From NCBI RefSeq assembly GCF_013402795.1, contig NZ_CP058595.1:3698001-3762000 (forward strand): a stretch of DNA of 64,000 bases, given 5' to 3'. The notes below the pieces were generated by a model that saw nothing but the letters and a program-made list of their open reading frames with translations, had not been told where the DNA came from and searched no databases. The translations under genes were made by a program, and so were the position numbers. How positions within the stretch are numbered: position 1 is the stretch's first letter; each line of letters starts with the position of its first letter. Positions 26,498 through 35,757 of the stretch are shown one piece after another. The stretch comes from Costertonia aggregata (lineage in GTDB: Bacteria; Bacteroidota; Bacteroidia; Flavobacteriales; Flavobacteriaceae).

Positions 26498-27886
26498 CTA
26501 AATCCCAGCAACCGCCTTTATCTCTCCAATAATCCGATCCGCTAGCCCATCAGCTTCTTGCTGACTTTTGGCCTCCGTGTAAATGCGGATAATCGGCTCG
26601 GTGTTTGATTTACGAAGGTGTACCCAATTTTCGGGAAAATCGATTTTAACCCCATCAATGGTAGAAATATCCTCATCGGCATATTTCTCGGCCATGGCTT
26701 TTAGGATTCCATCCACGTCCAATCCAGGAGTCAATTGAATTTTCTTTTTGCTCATAAAATAAGAGGGATAGCTTGCCCGTAGTTCGGCAACCGTTCCTCC
26801 CTTTTCGGCCATCAACATCAAAAATAAAGCCGTTCCGACCAAAGAATCCCGACCGTAATGACTTTCAGGATAAATAATACCACCGTTACCTTCGCCGCCA
26901 ATGATGGCATTGGTGGCTTTCATTTTGCTTACTACATTTACTTCCCCTACCGCAGCGGCTTGATAGGTGCCACCATGCTTTTCCGTAACGTCACGAAGGG
27001 CACGGGAAGAAGATAAGTTGGAGACCGTACTGCCTTTTGTTTTACTTAAAACATAATCGGCACAGGCTACTAGGGTATATTCTTCTCCAAACATTTCGCC
27101 ATCATTACTGATAAAGGCCAAACGATCTACATCGGGGTCAACCACAATACCGAAATCGGCGTTTTCTTTGACTACCAAGTCACAAATATCCTTTAAATGC
27201 TCCTTTAAGGGTTCAGGATTATGCGGAAAGTGTCCCGTTGGGTCGCAATACAGTTCCACTACTTCGACACCTAGTTCCCTTAAAAGTTTCGGAATTGCGA
27301 TTCCCCCAGTGGAATTCACACCATCAACGACTACTTTAAACTTGGCTTTCCGAATCGTATCGGCATCCACCAAGGACAAATTCAAGACTTCGTCAATATG
27401 AATATCGATGTACGAGTCATTTTTGGTAATACTCCCTAAATCATCGACTTCCGCGAAAGCGAAATCCTCTTTTTCCGTGATTTCGAGAATCAAAGCTCCT
27501 TCGGCCGCATTTAAGAATTCCCCTTTTTCATTTAATAATTTTAAGGCATTCCATTGTTTCGGATTATGGCTAGCGGTTAAAATAATGCCACCATCTGCCT
27601 TTTCCAAGGGTACAGCGATTTCCACGGTCGGTGTGGTCGACAAATCCAAATCGATGACATCGATTCCCAATCCCACAAGTGTATAAACGACCAAATTCTG
27701 TATCATTTCCCCTGATAATCTTGCATCACGACCTATAACCACTTTCAGGTTATCTTTTTTGGAATACTGTTTAAGCCAAGTTCCGTAAGCAGCGGCAAAT
27801 TTTACCGCATCTATCGGTGTTAGGTTATCCCCTGGCTGTCCACCGATGGTTCCTCGTATTCCTGATATTGATTTGATTAAGGTCAT
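26498..27886 (-). CDS. glmM: Phosphoglucosamine mutase
   Basis: The 462-residue protein belongs to the alpha-D-phosphohexomutase superfamily. It has the phosphoserine loop 'TASHNPKQWNALK' (Ser106), the Mg loop 'VDPDVDRLAF', the sugar-specificity loop 'GGEGNGGIIYPESHYGRDS' and the phosphate-binding 'LRKSNTEPIIRIYTEA'. GEGNGG and overall length fit GlmM, which makes glucosamine-1-phosphate for peptidoglycan and lipid A; a phosphomannomutase activity is the main alternative. It is monocistronic with a -7 box at 27906-27913. Confidence 0.85.
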   Translation of the reverse strand: MTLIKSISGIRGTIGGQPGDNLTPIDAVKFAAAYGTWLKQYSKKDNLKVVIGRDARLSGEMIQNLVVYTLVGLGIDVIDLDLSTTPTVEIAVPLEKADGGIILTASHNPKQWNALKLLNEKGEFLNAAEGALILEITEKEDFAFAEVDDLGSITKNDSYIDIHIDEVLNLSLVDADTIRKAKFKVVVDGVNSTGGIAIPKLLRELGVEVVELYCDPTGHFPHNPEPLKEHLKDICDLVVKENADFGIVVDPDVDRLAFISNDGEMFGEEYTLVACADYVLSKTKGSTVSNLSSSRALRDVTEKHGGTYQAAAVGEVNVVSKMKATNAIIGGEGNGGIIYPESHYGRDSLVGTALFLMLMAEKGGTVAELRASYPSYFMSKKKIQLTPGLDVDGILKAMAEKYADEDISTIDGVKIDFPENWVHLRKSNTEPIIRIYTEAKSQQEADGLADRIIGEIKAVAGI

Positions 27887-27905
27887 AATTATTCAAAAGT
27901 TTTTG

Positions 27906-27913
27906 CAAATATA
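27906..27913 (-). promoter_or_regulatory. -7 box of glmM
   Basis: The minus strand reads TATATTTG (TAnnTTTG), ending 19 bp before the glmM ATG. Confidence 0.55.
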
Positions 27914-27960
27914 AACGTTAACCGCCTAAACGTATTGCGCTTCTTTGTAAATTCGAAATC

Positions 27961-28557
27961 ATGAATTTTTTGGCCCATATTTATCTTTCTTTTGATAACC
28001 CCGAAATTACCTTGGGCAATTTTATGGCGGATAGTATTCGGGGCAACAAGTTCGCACATTTACCAAATAATGTGCAAAAAGGAATTTTACTGCATCGGGA
28101 GATAGATACCTTTACCGATTCCCATAAAATACCCAAGAAAAGTAGCAAGCGGTTGCATAAAAACTACGGCCATTACAGCAGGGTTATCGTAGATATATAC
28201 TATGATCATTTTTTGGCCAAGAATTGGGAAGTTTATTCCGATGTTCCATTAAAGGTTTTTGTGGAGCGTTTTTATGACCTCTTGGAAGAGAACCATGGTA
28301 TATTGCCCGAAGGTATAAAGCGGATGATGCCCTATATGATAGCGGATAATTGGATTTACAATTATTCCAAGATGGACGGTATCGGAAAGGTTTTAAGCGG
28401 GATGAACCGAAGAACAAAAAACCGGTCCAAGATGAATTTTGCCATTCTTGACCTGGAAGAGCATTACACAAAATTCGAAATGGAATTTACTGCCTTTTTT
28501 GAGGAATTGATTATCTTTTCAAGGCAAAAATATACTTCATTAATTACCAATATATAA
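27961..28557 (+). CDS. ACP phosphodiesterase family protein (AcpH-like)
   Basis: The 198-residue protein starts 'MNFLAHIYLS', the hallmark of the AcpH family, followed by 'ITLGNFMADSIRGN', 'GILLHREIDTFTDSH' and 'VIVDIYYDHFLAKNW', the His/Asp metal-site segments of an HD-like fold. E. coli AcpH removes the phosphopantetheine arm from acyl carrier protein. In Bacteroidota the exact role is untested. It stands alone in orientation with ggt, 19 bp upstream. Confidence 0.85.
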   Translation: MNFLAHIYLSFDNPEITLGNFMADSIRGNKFAHLPNNVQKGILLHREIDTFTDSHKIPKKSSKRLHKNYGHYSRVIVDIYYDHFLAKNWEVYSDVPLKVFVERFYDLLEENHGILPEGIKRMMPYMIADNWIYNYSKMDGIGKVLSGMNRRTKNRSKMNFAILDLEEHYTKFEMEFTAFFEELIIFSRQKYTSLITNI

Positions 28558-28576
28558 ACCAAAAACTTAGTATTCA

Positions 28577-30268
28577 ATGCATCGATTCAAATATGTTTTC
28601 CTCTCTTCAATCCTTTTTTTATTTGTCAATTGTAAAAAACATGTGGCAGCACCTACGGGTCTGGTTACCGAAAAGGCTATGGTCGTCTCCGCTCGCGAAG
28701 AGGCCTCCAAGATAGGTGTGGAAATCATGAAAAAAGGAGGTAACGCCTTTGATGCCATGATCGCTACCGAAATGGCCCTTGTGGTCGCCTACCCGTTTGC
28801 GGGAAATCTGGGCGGTGGTGGATTTATGGTGTATCGCAAGGCAGATGGGGATGTCGGAGGATTGGACTACCGCGAAAAAGCGCCATTATCGGCACACGCT
28901 GATATGTATCTGGATTCTTTGGGGAATGTGATTCCCGATATGAGTACCAAAGGAGCAACCGCCGTCGGTGTACCGGGAACCGTAGCCGGTGTAATGGAGG
29001 TTCACAAAAAATTCGGAAAGCTCTCTTTGAAAGAAATTTTTGAGCCGGTCATCGCACTGGCCAGAAAAGGGGTCGTCGTTACCGAAAAGCAGGCGAAGCG
29101 TTTCGAAAATTATAAGGATTTGATAGTAGAGGTCAACGACAGCACTTTGACCTTTCCCATAAACGCAAAGCAAGGTGACGTAGTAAAATATCCCGTTTTG
29201 GCGAATACATTACATATCATAGCCCAAAACGGCCATGACGGCTTTTACAAGGGTGAAATCGCACAAAAACTGGTGGCTTTCATACAATCCAAAGGGGGTT
29301 TTATTACCGAGGAAGATTTGGCGAAGTATGAAGCCAAGTGGCGACAGCCCATTATATTTAGGTATAAGGATTTACGAATTGTCTCCATGAGTCCCCCAAG
29401 CAGCGGCGGTGTTACCATAAACCAGATTTTTAAGATGATGGAACCATACGATGTGGCCGATTTTGGTCACAACTCGGAAAAAACCGTACAGTTGTTTACC
29501 GAAGCTTCCCGCAGGGCTTATGCCGATCGTAATTATTGGTTAGGAGACCCCGATTTTGCCGATATCCCATTAGACGTTTTATTGAGTGACAAGTATTTAA
29601 AGGAACGCATGGCAAATTTTTCGTTTGATACTGCAACAAAATCATCGGATGTAGAGCATGGCAAGGTCGAGATTTTGGAAAGCATGGAGACCACCCACTA
29701 CTCCATCGTCGATGAAGAAGGCAATGCTGTTTCAGTGACAACTACACTTAATGGTGCTTATGGTTCAAAATTATATTCCAATGAACTGGGCTTTTTCTTG
29801 AATAATGAGATGGACGATTTTAGCGCCAAACCCGGTGTGCCCAATATGTTTGGGCTCATTGGTGCCGAAGCGAACAGCATTGCCCCAGAAAAAAGAATGT
29901 TGAGCAGTATGACCCCTACCATTGTAGAACGGGACGGCAAGTTATGGATGGTCGTAGGAACGCCCGGAGGTTCTACCATTATTACTGCGGTGGCACAGAC
30001 TATTTTAAACGGTTACGAGTTTGGTATGAGTATGCAAGAAGCGGTCAATGCGCCCCGTTTTCATCATCAATGGTTACCCGATATGGTGATTTTTGAACCG
30101 GATGGGTTTTCAACGGAGCTAAAAGAAAAATTAAAAGCAAAGGGGTATATCATCAATGAAGAAAGAACCCCCATAATCGGTAAGGTCGATGCGATTCGCG
30201 TACTCCCCGATGGCAGATTGGAAGGTGGGGCCGATAAACGTGGTGACGATACCGCCGTAGGATTCTAA
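28577..30268 (+). CDS. ggt: Gamma-glutamyltransferase (lipoprotein precursor)
   Basis: The 563-residue protein has a lipobox (LFVNC, Cys19) and the Ntn-hydrolase layout of GGT: large-subunit 'AMVVSAREEASKIGVEIM' and 'GNLGGGGFMVYR', then the autocleavage/nucleophile Thr in 'METTHYSIVDEEGNAVSVTTTLN', and 'GTPGGSTI' of the small subunit. It removes gamma-glutamyl groups from glutathione and related peptides in the periplasm. It forms a compact set with the ATP-grasp gene 11 bp downstream and a membrane protein gene. Confidence 0.92.
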   Translation: MHRFKYVFLSSILFLFVNCKKHVAAPTGLVTEKAMVVSAREEASKIGVEIMKKGGNAFDAMIATEMALVVAYPFAGNLGGGGFMVYRKADGDVGGLDYREKAPLSAHADMYLDSLGNVIPDMSTKGATAVGVPGTVAGVMEVHKKFGKLSLKEIFEPVIALARKGVVVTEKQAKRFENYKDLIVEVNDSTLTFPINAKQGDVVKYPVLANTLHIIAQNGHDGFYKGEIAQKLVAFIQSKGGFITEEDLAKYEAKWRQPIIFRYKDLRIVSMSPPSSGGVTINQIFKMMEPYDVADFGHNSEKTVQLFTEASRRAYADRNYWLGDPDFADIPLDVLLSDKYLKERMANFSFDTATKSSDVEHGKVEILESMETTHYSIVDEEGNAVSVTTTLNGAYGSKLYSNELGFFLNNEMDDFSAKPGVPNMFGLIGAEANSIAPEKRMLSSMTPTIVERDGKLWMVVGTPGGSTIITAVAQTILNGYEFGMSMQEAVNAPRFHHQWLPDMVIFEPDGFSTELKEKLKAKGYIINEERTPIIGKVDAIRVLPDGRLEGGADKRGDDTAVGF

Positions 30269-30279
30269 AGCTGACATTG

Positions 30280-31200
30280 ATGCAATTGTACGACATCGTC
30301 ATTCTTACAGATCGTAGGTATATAAATGCCAAGGAAACCAATACCTATATTAAAAACTTGCTTTTAGAGGACCGTTTGGTTTTTAAGGCATTGGAACAGC
30401 AAGGGTTAAAAGTGGCCCGTAAGGCATGGGACGACCCCTGTTTTGATTGGAATATCACCAAATGCGCTCTTTTTAGAACCACCTGGGACTATTTTGATCG
30501 GTATGTAGAATTTTCCCATTGGTTAAAATCCGTTTCTTCAAAAACCCAACTCATCAATTCCAAAGAGTTATTGCATTGGAATATAGACAAGCATTATCTG
30601 CAGGACCTTGCAAACAAGGGGGTAAATATCCCCAAAACGCTATTTATTGAAAAAGGTCAAAAACATACACTGCATAAAACTGTTGACGAAGCTATAGAAA
30701 CCCTAGATTTTACTTGCAATGATTATATTTTAAAACCCTGTGTTTCCGGTGCGGCAAGGCATACCTATAAAATGCACAAATCGGAAATTTCGCAACATGA
30801 GGCCATATTCCAAAAACTGATTTCGTCCGAAGCCCTAATGTTGCAGGAGTTTCAAAAAAATATAGTTGCGCATGGGGAAGTATCAATGATGATATTTGAA
30901 GGGATTTTTACCCATGCCGTACTCAAAGTGGCCAAAGCAGGCGACTTTAGGGTGCAGGACGATTTTGGGGGCAGTGTTCACACCTACGATGCCACAAAAG
31001 ATGAGATTGCCTTTGCCAAAAAGGTCGTTGCTGCTTGTCCGGAACTGCCCCTGTATGCCAGGGTAGATATTTTTAGGGATAACATGAATAAACTGGCTTT
31101 GGCCGAATTGGAAATTTTTGAACCGGAATTGTGGTTCAGGTATTTTCCCAAAGCCGCCACTATTTTGGCGCAAAGTATAAAACGCACATATTTTTCATGA
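30280..31200 (+). CDS. ATP-grasp domain protein (RimK/GshB-like)
   Basis: ATG 30280 is preferred over an adjacent TTG at 30277, giving 306 residues. It has an N-terminal 'IVILTDRRYINAKETN' pre-ATP-grasp domain, 'CALFRTTWDYFDRY', the ATP-grasp lysine loop 'YILKPCVSGAARHTYKM' and the metal strand 'LALAELEIFEPELWFRYFP'. It most resembles the stand-alone ATP-grasp proteins annotated as RimK-like or DcsG-like; substrate unknown. Its place behind ggt suggests peptide or amino-acid ligation. Its stop overlaps the next ATG (ATGA). Confidence 0.78.
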   Translation: MQLYDIVILTDRRYINAKETNTYIKNLLLEDRLVFKALEQQGLKVARKAWDDPCFDWNITKCALFRTTWDYFDRYVEFSHWLKSVSSKTQLINSKELLHWNIDKHYLQDLANKGVNIPKTLFIEKGQKHTLHKTVDEAIETLDFTCNDYILKPCVSGAARHTYKMHKSEISQHEAIFQKLISSEALMLQEFQKNIVAHGEVSMMIFEGIFTHAVLKVAKAGDFRVQDDFGGSVHTYDATKDEIAFAKKVVAACPELPLYARVDIFRDNMNKLALAELEIFEPELWFRYFPKAATILAQSIKRTYFS

Positions 31201-31898
31201 AGAAACTATTTAAAATCACAGGAGTTGTATTGGGCCTTTTATCGATAGGTCTTCTCATTTTTGGTTGGTTTAGCAATGAACCCCTCCCAGAGGGAAAATC
31301 TGGCCCAGAAGCAGATGCTTTGGCGCGTACAATGTTGAAAGCCATGAATTACGACAAATATAAAAACACACGGTTTTTGGAGTGGTCCTATCAAGGTGGC
31401 ACACATCAGTACAAATGGGACAAGGCCATGGGAAAAGTAGAGGTAAAATGGAGCGATTACACCGTAGACCTTGATCTAAACGAAACCTCGAAAAGTATCG
31501 CCTTTGAAAACAGTACGGCATTACCACCAAAAGAGAATAGGGACATCGTTAACGTAGCCTGGGAATATTTTAACAATGACTCCTTTTGGTTGGTCGCCCC
31601 GTTTAAAGTTTTTGATGAAGGTGTACAGCGAAGCTTGGTAGAACTTGAAGATGGTTCTGATGGACTTTTGGTTACCTACACTACCGGAGGTACTACGCCC
31701 GGAGATAGCTATTTATGGAAACTGCAACCCAACGGGTTCCCCTACAGTTTTAAAATGTGGGTCAAAATCATACCTATCGGGGGTTTGGAAGCTACTTGGG
31801 ACGATTGGCAAATTATGGAAAGTGGTACATTTTTACCGAAATCGCATAAGCTAGGCCCCATAACGCTAGAAGTGGGAAATCCCAAAGCGTACAATTAA
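31197..31898 (+). CDS. Membrane-anchored hypothetical protein
   Basis: The start at ATG 31197 overlaps the stop of the ATP-grasp gene (ATGA), giving 233 residues. One N-terminal transmembrane helix (ITGVVLGLLSIGLLIFGWF) leads into a beta-rich periplasmic domain with many Trp residues ('FLEWSYQGGTHQYKWDKAMG', 'LEATWDDWQIMESG'), which looks like an LolA/LppX-type or DUF lipid-binding half-barrel. No family I can name with confidence. Translational coupling ties it to the ATP-grasp protein. Its end overlaps the convergent channel pseudogene by 4 bp. Confidence 0.65.
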   Translation: MKKLFKITGVVLGLLSIGLLIFGWFSNEPLPEGKSGPEADALARTMLKAMNYDKYKNTRFLEWSYQGGTHQYKWDKAMGKVEVKWSDYTVDLDLNETSKSIAFENSTALPPKENRDIVNVAWEYFNNDSFWLVAPFKVFDEGVQRSLVELEDGSDGLLVTYTTGGTTPGDSYLWKLQPNGFPYSFKMWVKIIPIGGLEATWDDWQIMESGTFLPKSHKLGPITLEVGNPKAYN

Positions 31899-32979
31899 AT
31901 TTCCGTGAGGCCATATTCGCTTAATAATACCTGCCATTCGTTGGTTTCCATAATTTCGAGAATACGTTGCGAAATGGCTTGTTCCAAAACTGTTTGGTCC
32001 TTTGCCAAGCCAAAGGCATAAAATTGCACATCAAATTTTACGGGTAAAATATTCAATCTTCCCAAAGTGGAATCCTGTTGTATGCGATATTTTAGAATAG
32101 GTTCATCATACATAAAGGCCTCGATTTTATTGTCCTTTAAATCGATCAGCCCTTCTGTCACGTTATCGTATAAATGGATATCCTTAAAAAAATGGGCTTT
32201 TAAAAAACCTGTAGTCCCGGTGTTCTTTACCGAGCCGACTTTTCTTTCCTTGAATTCATTAAAGCTATCCGGGTCACTGTTCAACTGGGTTACGGTTAAG
32301 CTTGACGCAATACTGGCCGTAAGCCCCGAAATAAACAAAAGACCGGTAAACATTAAGACGAGTGCCGCTATTTTACCAAAACCACTTTTTGGGGCCTTAT
32401 CGCCATAACCAACGGTAGTCAATGTAACGGCAGACCACCAAAGACCGTCCCAAATGCCCTTTTGATACCGCCCCTAAAATGTTCGGGATTCGCTTTTCGC
32501 TCAAAATACCAACCTAAAAATCCGAATAATAGAATAATGGCCAACAAAAGCAACAACCCTTTCAGGAAATTTATATTAAAAAAGCCCTCTATAAATTGAT
32601 AAATTTTTTGAAAGGAGGAAAGTTCAGCAACGGCTACCGTGGAGTTCGAAGCGTAAAACGAGTGGGTAAATTCCATTTTATTACTACGCTCACTTGTAAT
32701 GGTCAAGGGGTTTATCGAAACATCAATACTGCCATTCTTTAGGGAATCCAACATAGTGGAAAAACCCATGGGGATAAATCTGTATTTTAAATCCAGGTCT
32801 TTGGCAACACGTTTCCACAACCAAATGTTTATGCCCTGTAGTGTGGCGTTTTTATTAATTATGAAGGGTGGCGCCGCCGTATAACCCACCAATAATGTGT
32901 CTTTTTGGGTTTGGGCATTTGAAATGCCCACGCTTAATAAAAGCAGCAAAACCATAAGAAATTTTCGTGTGTGTAGCAT
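31895..32979 (-). pseudogene. Glutamate-receptor-type potassium channel (frameshifted)
   Basis: Two adjoining minus-strand frames carry one protein. The first (32979 to about 32420, with signal peptide to 'SNAQ') has an SBP_bac_3/ligand-binding lobe, 'LLVGYTAAPPFIINKNATLQG', and TM 'NFLKGLLLLLAIILLFGFLGWYFE'. The second continues as 'GIWDGLWWSAVTLTTVGYGDK', which has a pore helix and the K+ selectivity filter TTVGYGD, then a TM and the second ligand lobe. The GluR0 layout is clear. The shift is one missing base in an A-run near 32470, so it is either a pseudogene or a sequencing error. It is convergent with the upstream gene. Confidence 0.85.
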
Positions 32980-33148
32980 AATTCAATGTGTATTGTGCAA
33001 GAATATGATATCACTATGTCACAGTTCCACTGATTTTTCAATCATAAAATTCAATCAAATTGAAAGAATTTCATCCAAATGCATAATGGATTTCCATATT
33101 CATTTTAAATATACAATTTTTGAAAAGCTTTGATAACGGCTATATTTA

Positions 33149-33178
33149 TTTGGGTCCCGAACGAATATTATATCTTTG
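33149..33178 (+). promoter_or_regulatory. Promoter of the GNAT gene
   Basis: TTTG (33149-33152), 18 bp, TATCTTTG (33171-33178): both boxes match the Bacteroidetes consensus. The -7 box ends 22 bp before the ATG at 33201. Confidence 0.7.
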
Positions 33179-33200
33179 ATGAACAATCAAAACTAGGGTC

Positions 33201-33626
33201 ATGACCATAAAATTATTGCATGCAAAAGAACTTAACGCAACCATACAGTCCCAAGTTGAGGCCTTGTACAAACAACTCAATGCGGTAAACGTACAACGCC
33301 CTTTGGAGCAAATTCTTCACGAGAACAACAATGTCATTGTTGCTGTTTGTAGGGATAACGAAGCGGTGGTTGCCATCGCGATGTTATCCACCTACATTAT
33401 CATTTCGGGCCATAGGGGCATCGTAGAGGACGTTGTGGTAGATTCCGCATATCGTGGAAAAGGCATCGGAAAGAAATTGATGCAAAAACTTTTGGAAGAG
33501 GCAAAAAAACAAAAATTGGATGAAATTCTATTGTTTACCGGCCATCATAGGACCGCCGCCATTAATTTGTATAAAGGTTTGGGATTTACACTGCGAAAAA
33601 GCGGTGTCTACAATATGAAATTGTAA
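33201..33626 (+). CDS. GNAT family N-acetyltransferase
   Basis: The 141-residue single-domain protein has the GNAT acetyl-CoA loop in 'VVDSAYRGKGIGKKLMQKLLEEA' (R/QxxGxG/A) and the C-terminal 'LFTGHHRTAAINLYKGLGF' motif of small-molecule acetyltransferases. Substrate unknown. It has its own consensus promoter and ends 2 bp before the convergent repressor gene. Confidence 0.9.
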   Translation: MTIKLLHAKELNATIQSQVEALYKQLNAVNVQRPLEQILHENNNVIVAVCRDNEAVVAIAMLSTYIIISGHRGIVEDVVVDSAYRGKGIGKKLMQKLLEEAKKQKLDEILLFTGHHRTAAINLYKGLGFTLRKSGVYNMKL

Positions 33627-33628
33627 AA

Positions 33629-34393
33629 CTACACTTTCTTTACATATTTCAACTGGCTTTTTAGTTCATCCATAGATTCTTGGAGCTGTTTTAGCAATCC
33701 TTTTTCGGTCGTGGCGTCCTCACCAAAGGTTATTTTGCTGCTTATCTGCCAAATTTCTTGAATTTGAAAGGGTTTTATCTCGTATGGCGGATAGGTTTCG
33801 TTCAAAGAAACCAAAGTAATGTTATTGGAATTGGGTTTGCGTTCTATTTTTTTGACCAAAACGGCGTCCAGTAATACCACAACGTACATTTTGTTTGGGT
33901 TTACGTCATCAATATGCTCAGTAGCTTTGGCCAGTACCCACTCACCAGGCTTAAGATTGGGTAACATACTTTCACCTTCTATCTGAAAACCGCGGTAGGT
34001 AGCGTTCCTAAATTCGGGAATGGGCAGGTCAAAAGCAGGCAATTGCTCATACCAACTTGTATCCTGAATGTTTTGGGGATATCCCGCAGCCGCTTTGGCA
34101 TTGACCAAGACCATATTTTCGTTTTCTGAGGAATCTATGGTAACCACCTTGGGGATAACGCTGGTTTTTGAGGTTTCCAAATATTGGTTTTCACTTTCCC
34201 CGAACAACCATAGCGGATTTATTTTAAATTGTTTCAATAGTTCGGCCACAACCCTGCCCGAAAGTTTGGTGCGCCCACGTTCTATATCGGCAGTAGTGTT
34301 TGAGATACCCAGTAGTTTGGCGAATTCGGCCTGAGTATATCCCAATTCCCTACGAATGTCGATAAAACGCTTTAAAGTGAATTCATTCTCCAT
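33629..34393 (-). CDS. XRE/S24 LexA-like repressor
   Basis: ATG 34393 is chosen (254 residues, MENEFTLKRF...). The longer frame starts at a TTG that lies inside an operator. Residues 5-60 are an XRE helix-turn-helix ('GYTQAEFAKLLGISNTTADIERGRTKL'). Residues about 95-200 are a peptidase S24 domain: an Ala-Gly cleavage site in 'AAAGYPQ' (A103/G104), catalytic Ser142 in 'EGESMLPNL' and Lys181/182 in 'AVLVKKI'. This is the CI/LexA design: self-cleavage on DNA damage would lift repression. It faces four tandem operators and the radical SAM gene it likely controls. Confidence 0.88.
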   Translation of the reverse strand: MENEFTLKRFIDIRRELGYTQAEFAKLLGISNTTADIERGRTKLSGRVVAELLKQFKINPLWLFGESENQYLETSKTSVIPKVVTIDSSENENMVLVNAKAAAGYPQNIQDTSWYEQLPAFDLPIPEFRNATYRGFQIEGESMLPNLKPGEWVLAKATEHIDDVNPNKMYVVVLLDAVLVKKIERKPNSNNITLVSLNETYPPYEIKPFQIQEIWQISSKITFGEDATTEKGLLKQLQESMDELKSQLKYVKKV

Positions 34394-34410
34394 ATCCCAA
34401 ATATAGTCAA

Positions 34411-34487
34411 TTTGGATATATTCCAAAAAATAATTTGGATTATTTCCATTTTTAGGAATTATTCCATAATTTTGGATTAATTACAAT
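34411..34487. promoter_or_regulatory. Four tandem operator sites, GGA-N5-TCC
   Basis: Sites: 34411-34427 TTTGGATATATTCCAAA; 34434-34450 TTTGGATTATTTCCATT; 34452-34468 TTAGGAATTATTCCATA; 34471-34487 TTTGGATTAATTACAAT. The last has one weak half. Sites start 23, 18 and 19 bp apart, nearly two DNA turns. They fill the space between the repressor and the radical SAM gene. Confidence 0.7.
34467..34474 (+). promoter_or_regulatory. -7 box of the radical SAM gene, inside the operator array
   Basis: TAATTTTG matches TAnnTTTG, overlaps the ends of operators 3 and 4, and ends 20 bp before the ATG at 34495. Bound repressor would block it. Confidence 0.55.
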
Positions 34488-34494
34488 TGAGCAA

Positions 34495-35757
34495 ATGTCA
34501 TTTGAACGTATAAAAGAAAAACTGAACATTTTGGCCGACGCTGCCAAATACGATGTTTCCTGTTCCAGTAGCGGAAGCAAGCGCACCAATACCAATAAGG
34601 GTTTGGGTGATAGTTCCGGTATGGGCATTTGCCACAGTTATTCCGAAGATGGCCGTTGCATTTCCCTTTTAAAGATTCTTTTGACCAATTACTGCATTTT
34701 TGATTGTGCCTATTGCGTTACACGAAAAAGTAGCGACATTAAACGTGCGGCCTTTAAGATTCAAGAGGTCGTTGATCTGACCATCAATTTTTACAGGCGA
34801 AACTATATTGAAGGGCTCTTTTTGAGCTCTGGCATTTTTAAGAGCCCAGACTACACCATGGAGCGCCTAGTCGCGGTAGCCAAAAAACTACGTTTGGAAG
34901 AAAATTTCAATGGTTATATCCATTTGAAATCCATTCCAGGAGCAAGTGATGAGTTGATGCGTGAAGCCGGATTATATGCGGATAGGCTTTCGGTGAATAT
35001 AGAAGTCCCTACGATATCTGGCTTAAAGTTATTGGCACCGGACAAAAAACATGAAGATTTCACCAAACCGATGTTGAAGGTCAAAAATGAAATCATTCAG
35101 TATAAAGCCGAAAAGAAAATCATCAAAAGTACCCCAAAATATGCGCCTGCCGGGCAAAGTACACAAATGATCATCGGTGCTACGGGAGAATCGGACAGGG
35201 ATATTATGTATTCCGCTACCCATTATTATAAAAATTATAATATGAAGCGGGTATACTACTCGGGTTACGTGCCTGTCGCCGAGGACAGCCGATTACCGGC
35301 CATAGGTACCCAAGTACCCATGCTACGTGAAAATAGACTGTACCAGACCGATTGGCTCTTGCGTTTTTACGGTTTTAACGTTACCGAAATTTTAAACGAC
35401 ATACACCCAAATTTGGATATGGATATTGATCCCAAATTGAGTTGGGCCTTGCGAAACCTCGAACATTTTCCGGTAGACGTCAATAGAGCCGACAAACGTA
35501 TGTTGGCCCGAGTACCGGGATTGGGCATGAAATCAGTTCATAAAATCATACATGCGAGAAGGTTTCGAAAATTGAATTGGGAGCATTTGAAGAAAATAGG
35601 TGTTGCCTTAAATCGTGCGAAATACTTTATGGTGTGTGACTCTAACCAATGGGAGCGGCGCGATATGGAAGCGCAAAAAATAAAGGGATTGATTTTACGG
35701 AATTCCGTAGGTAAGTTTAGAAAAGAATATAGCAACCAATTGCAGTTGTTCAATTAA
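34495..35757 (+). CDS. Radical SAM protein, putative DNA modification/repair family (TIGR03916-like)
   Basis: The 420-residue protein has the radical SAM iron-sulfur motif C67-xxx-C71-xx-C74 in 'TNYCIFDCAYC', the family's 'LFLSSGIFKSPDYTMERL' and 'KSIPGASDELM' segments, and a C-terminal helix-hairpin-helix 'VNRADKRMLARVPGLGMKS' (about 335-365), which suggests DNA contact. It matches the family described as a putative DNA modification/repair radical SAM protein, always paired with the DUF4130 protein found here at 36205. Its expression is likely held down by the adjacent S24 repressor, so it should be damage inducible. Confidence 0.88.
   Translation: MSFERIKEKLNILADAAKYDVSCSSSGSKRTNTNKGLGDSSGMGICHSYSEDGRCISLLKILLTNYCIFDCAYCVTRKSSDIKRAAFKIQEVVDLTINFYRRNYIEGLFLSSGIFKSPDYTMERLVAVAKKLRLEENFNGYIHLKSIPGASDELMREAGLYADRLSVNIEVPTISGLKLLAPDKKHEDFTKPMLKVKNEIIQYKAEKKIIKSTPKYAPAGQSTQMIIGATGESDRDIMYSATHYYKNYNMKRVYYSGYVPVAEDSRLPAIGTQVPMLRENRLYQTDWLLRFYGFNVTEILNDIHPNLDMDIDPKLSWALRNLEHFPVDVNRADKRMLARVPGLGMKSVHKIIHARRFRKLNWEHLKKIGVALNRAKYFMVCDSNQWERRDMEAQKIKGLILRNSVGKFRKEYSNQLQLFN

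Noticed and set aside
32460-32480. Programmed -1 frameshifting as explanation for the split channel gene
   Set aside because: The A-run/G-run is not in the phase needed for an X-XXY-YYZ slip and no strong downstream structure is evident, so mutation or read error is simpler.
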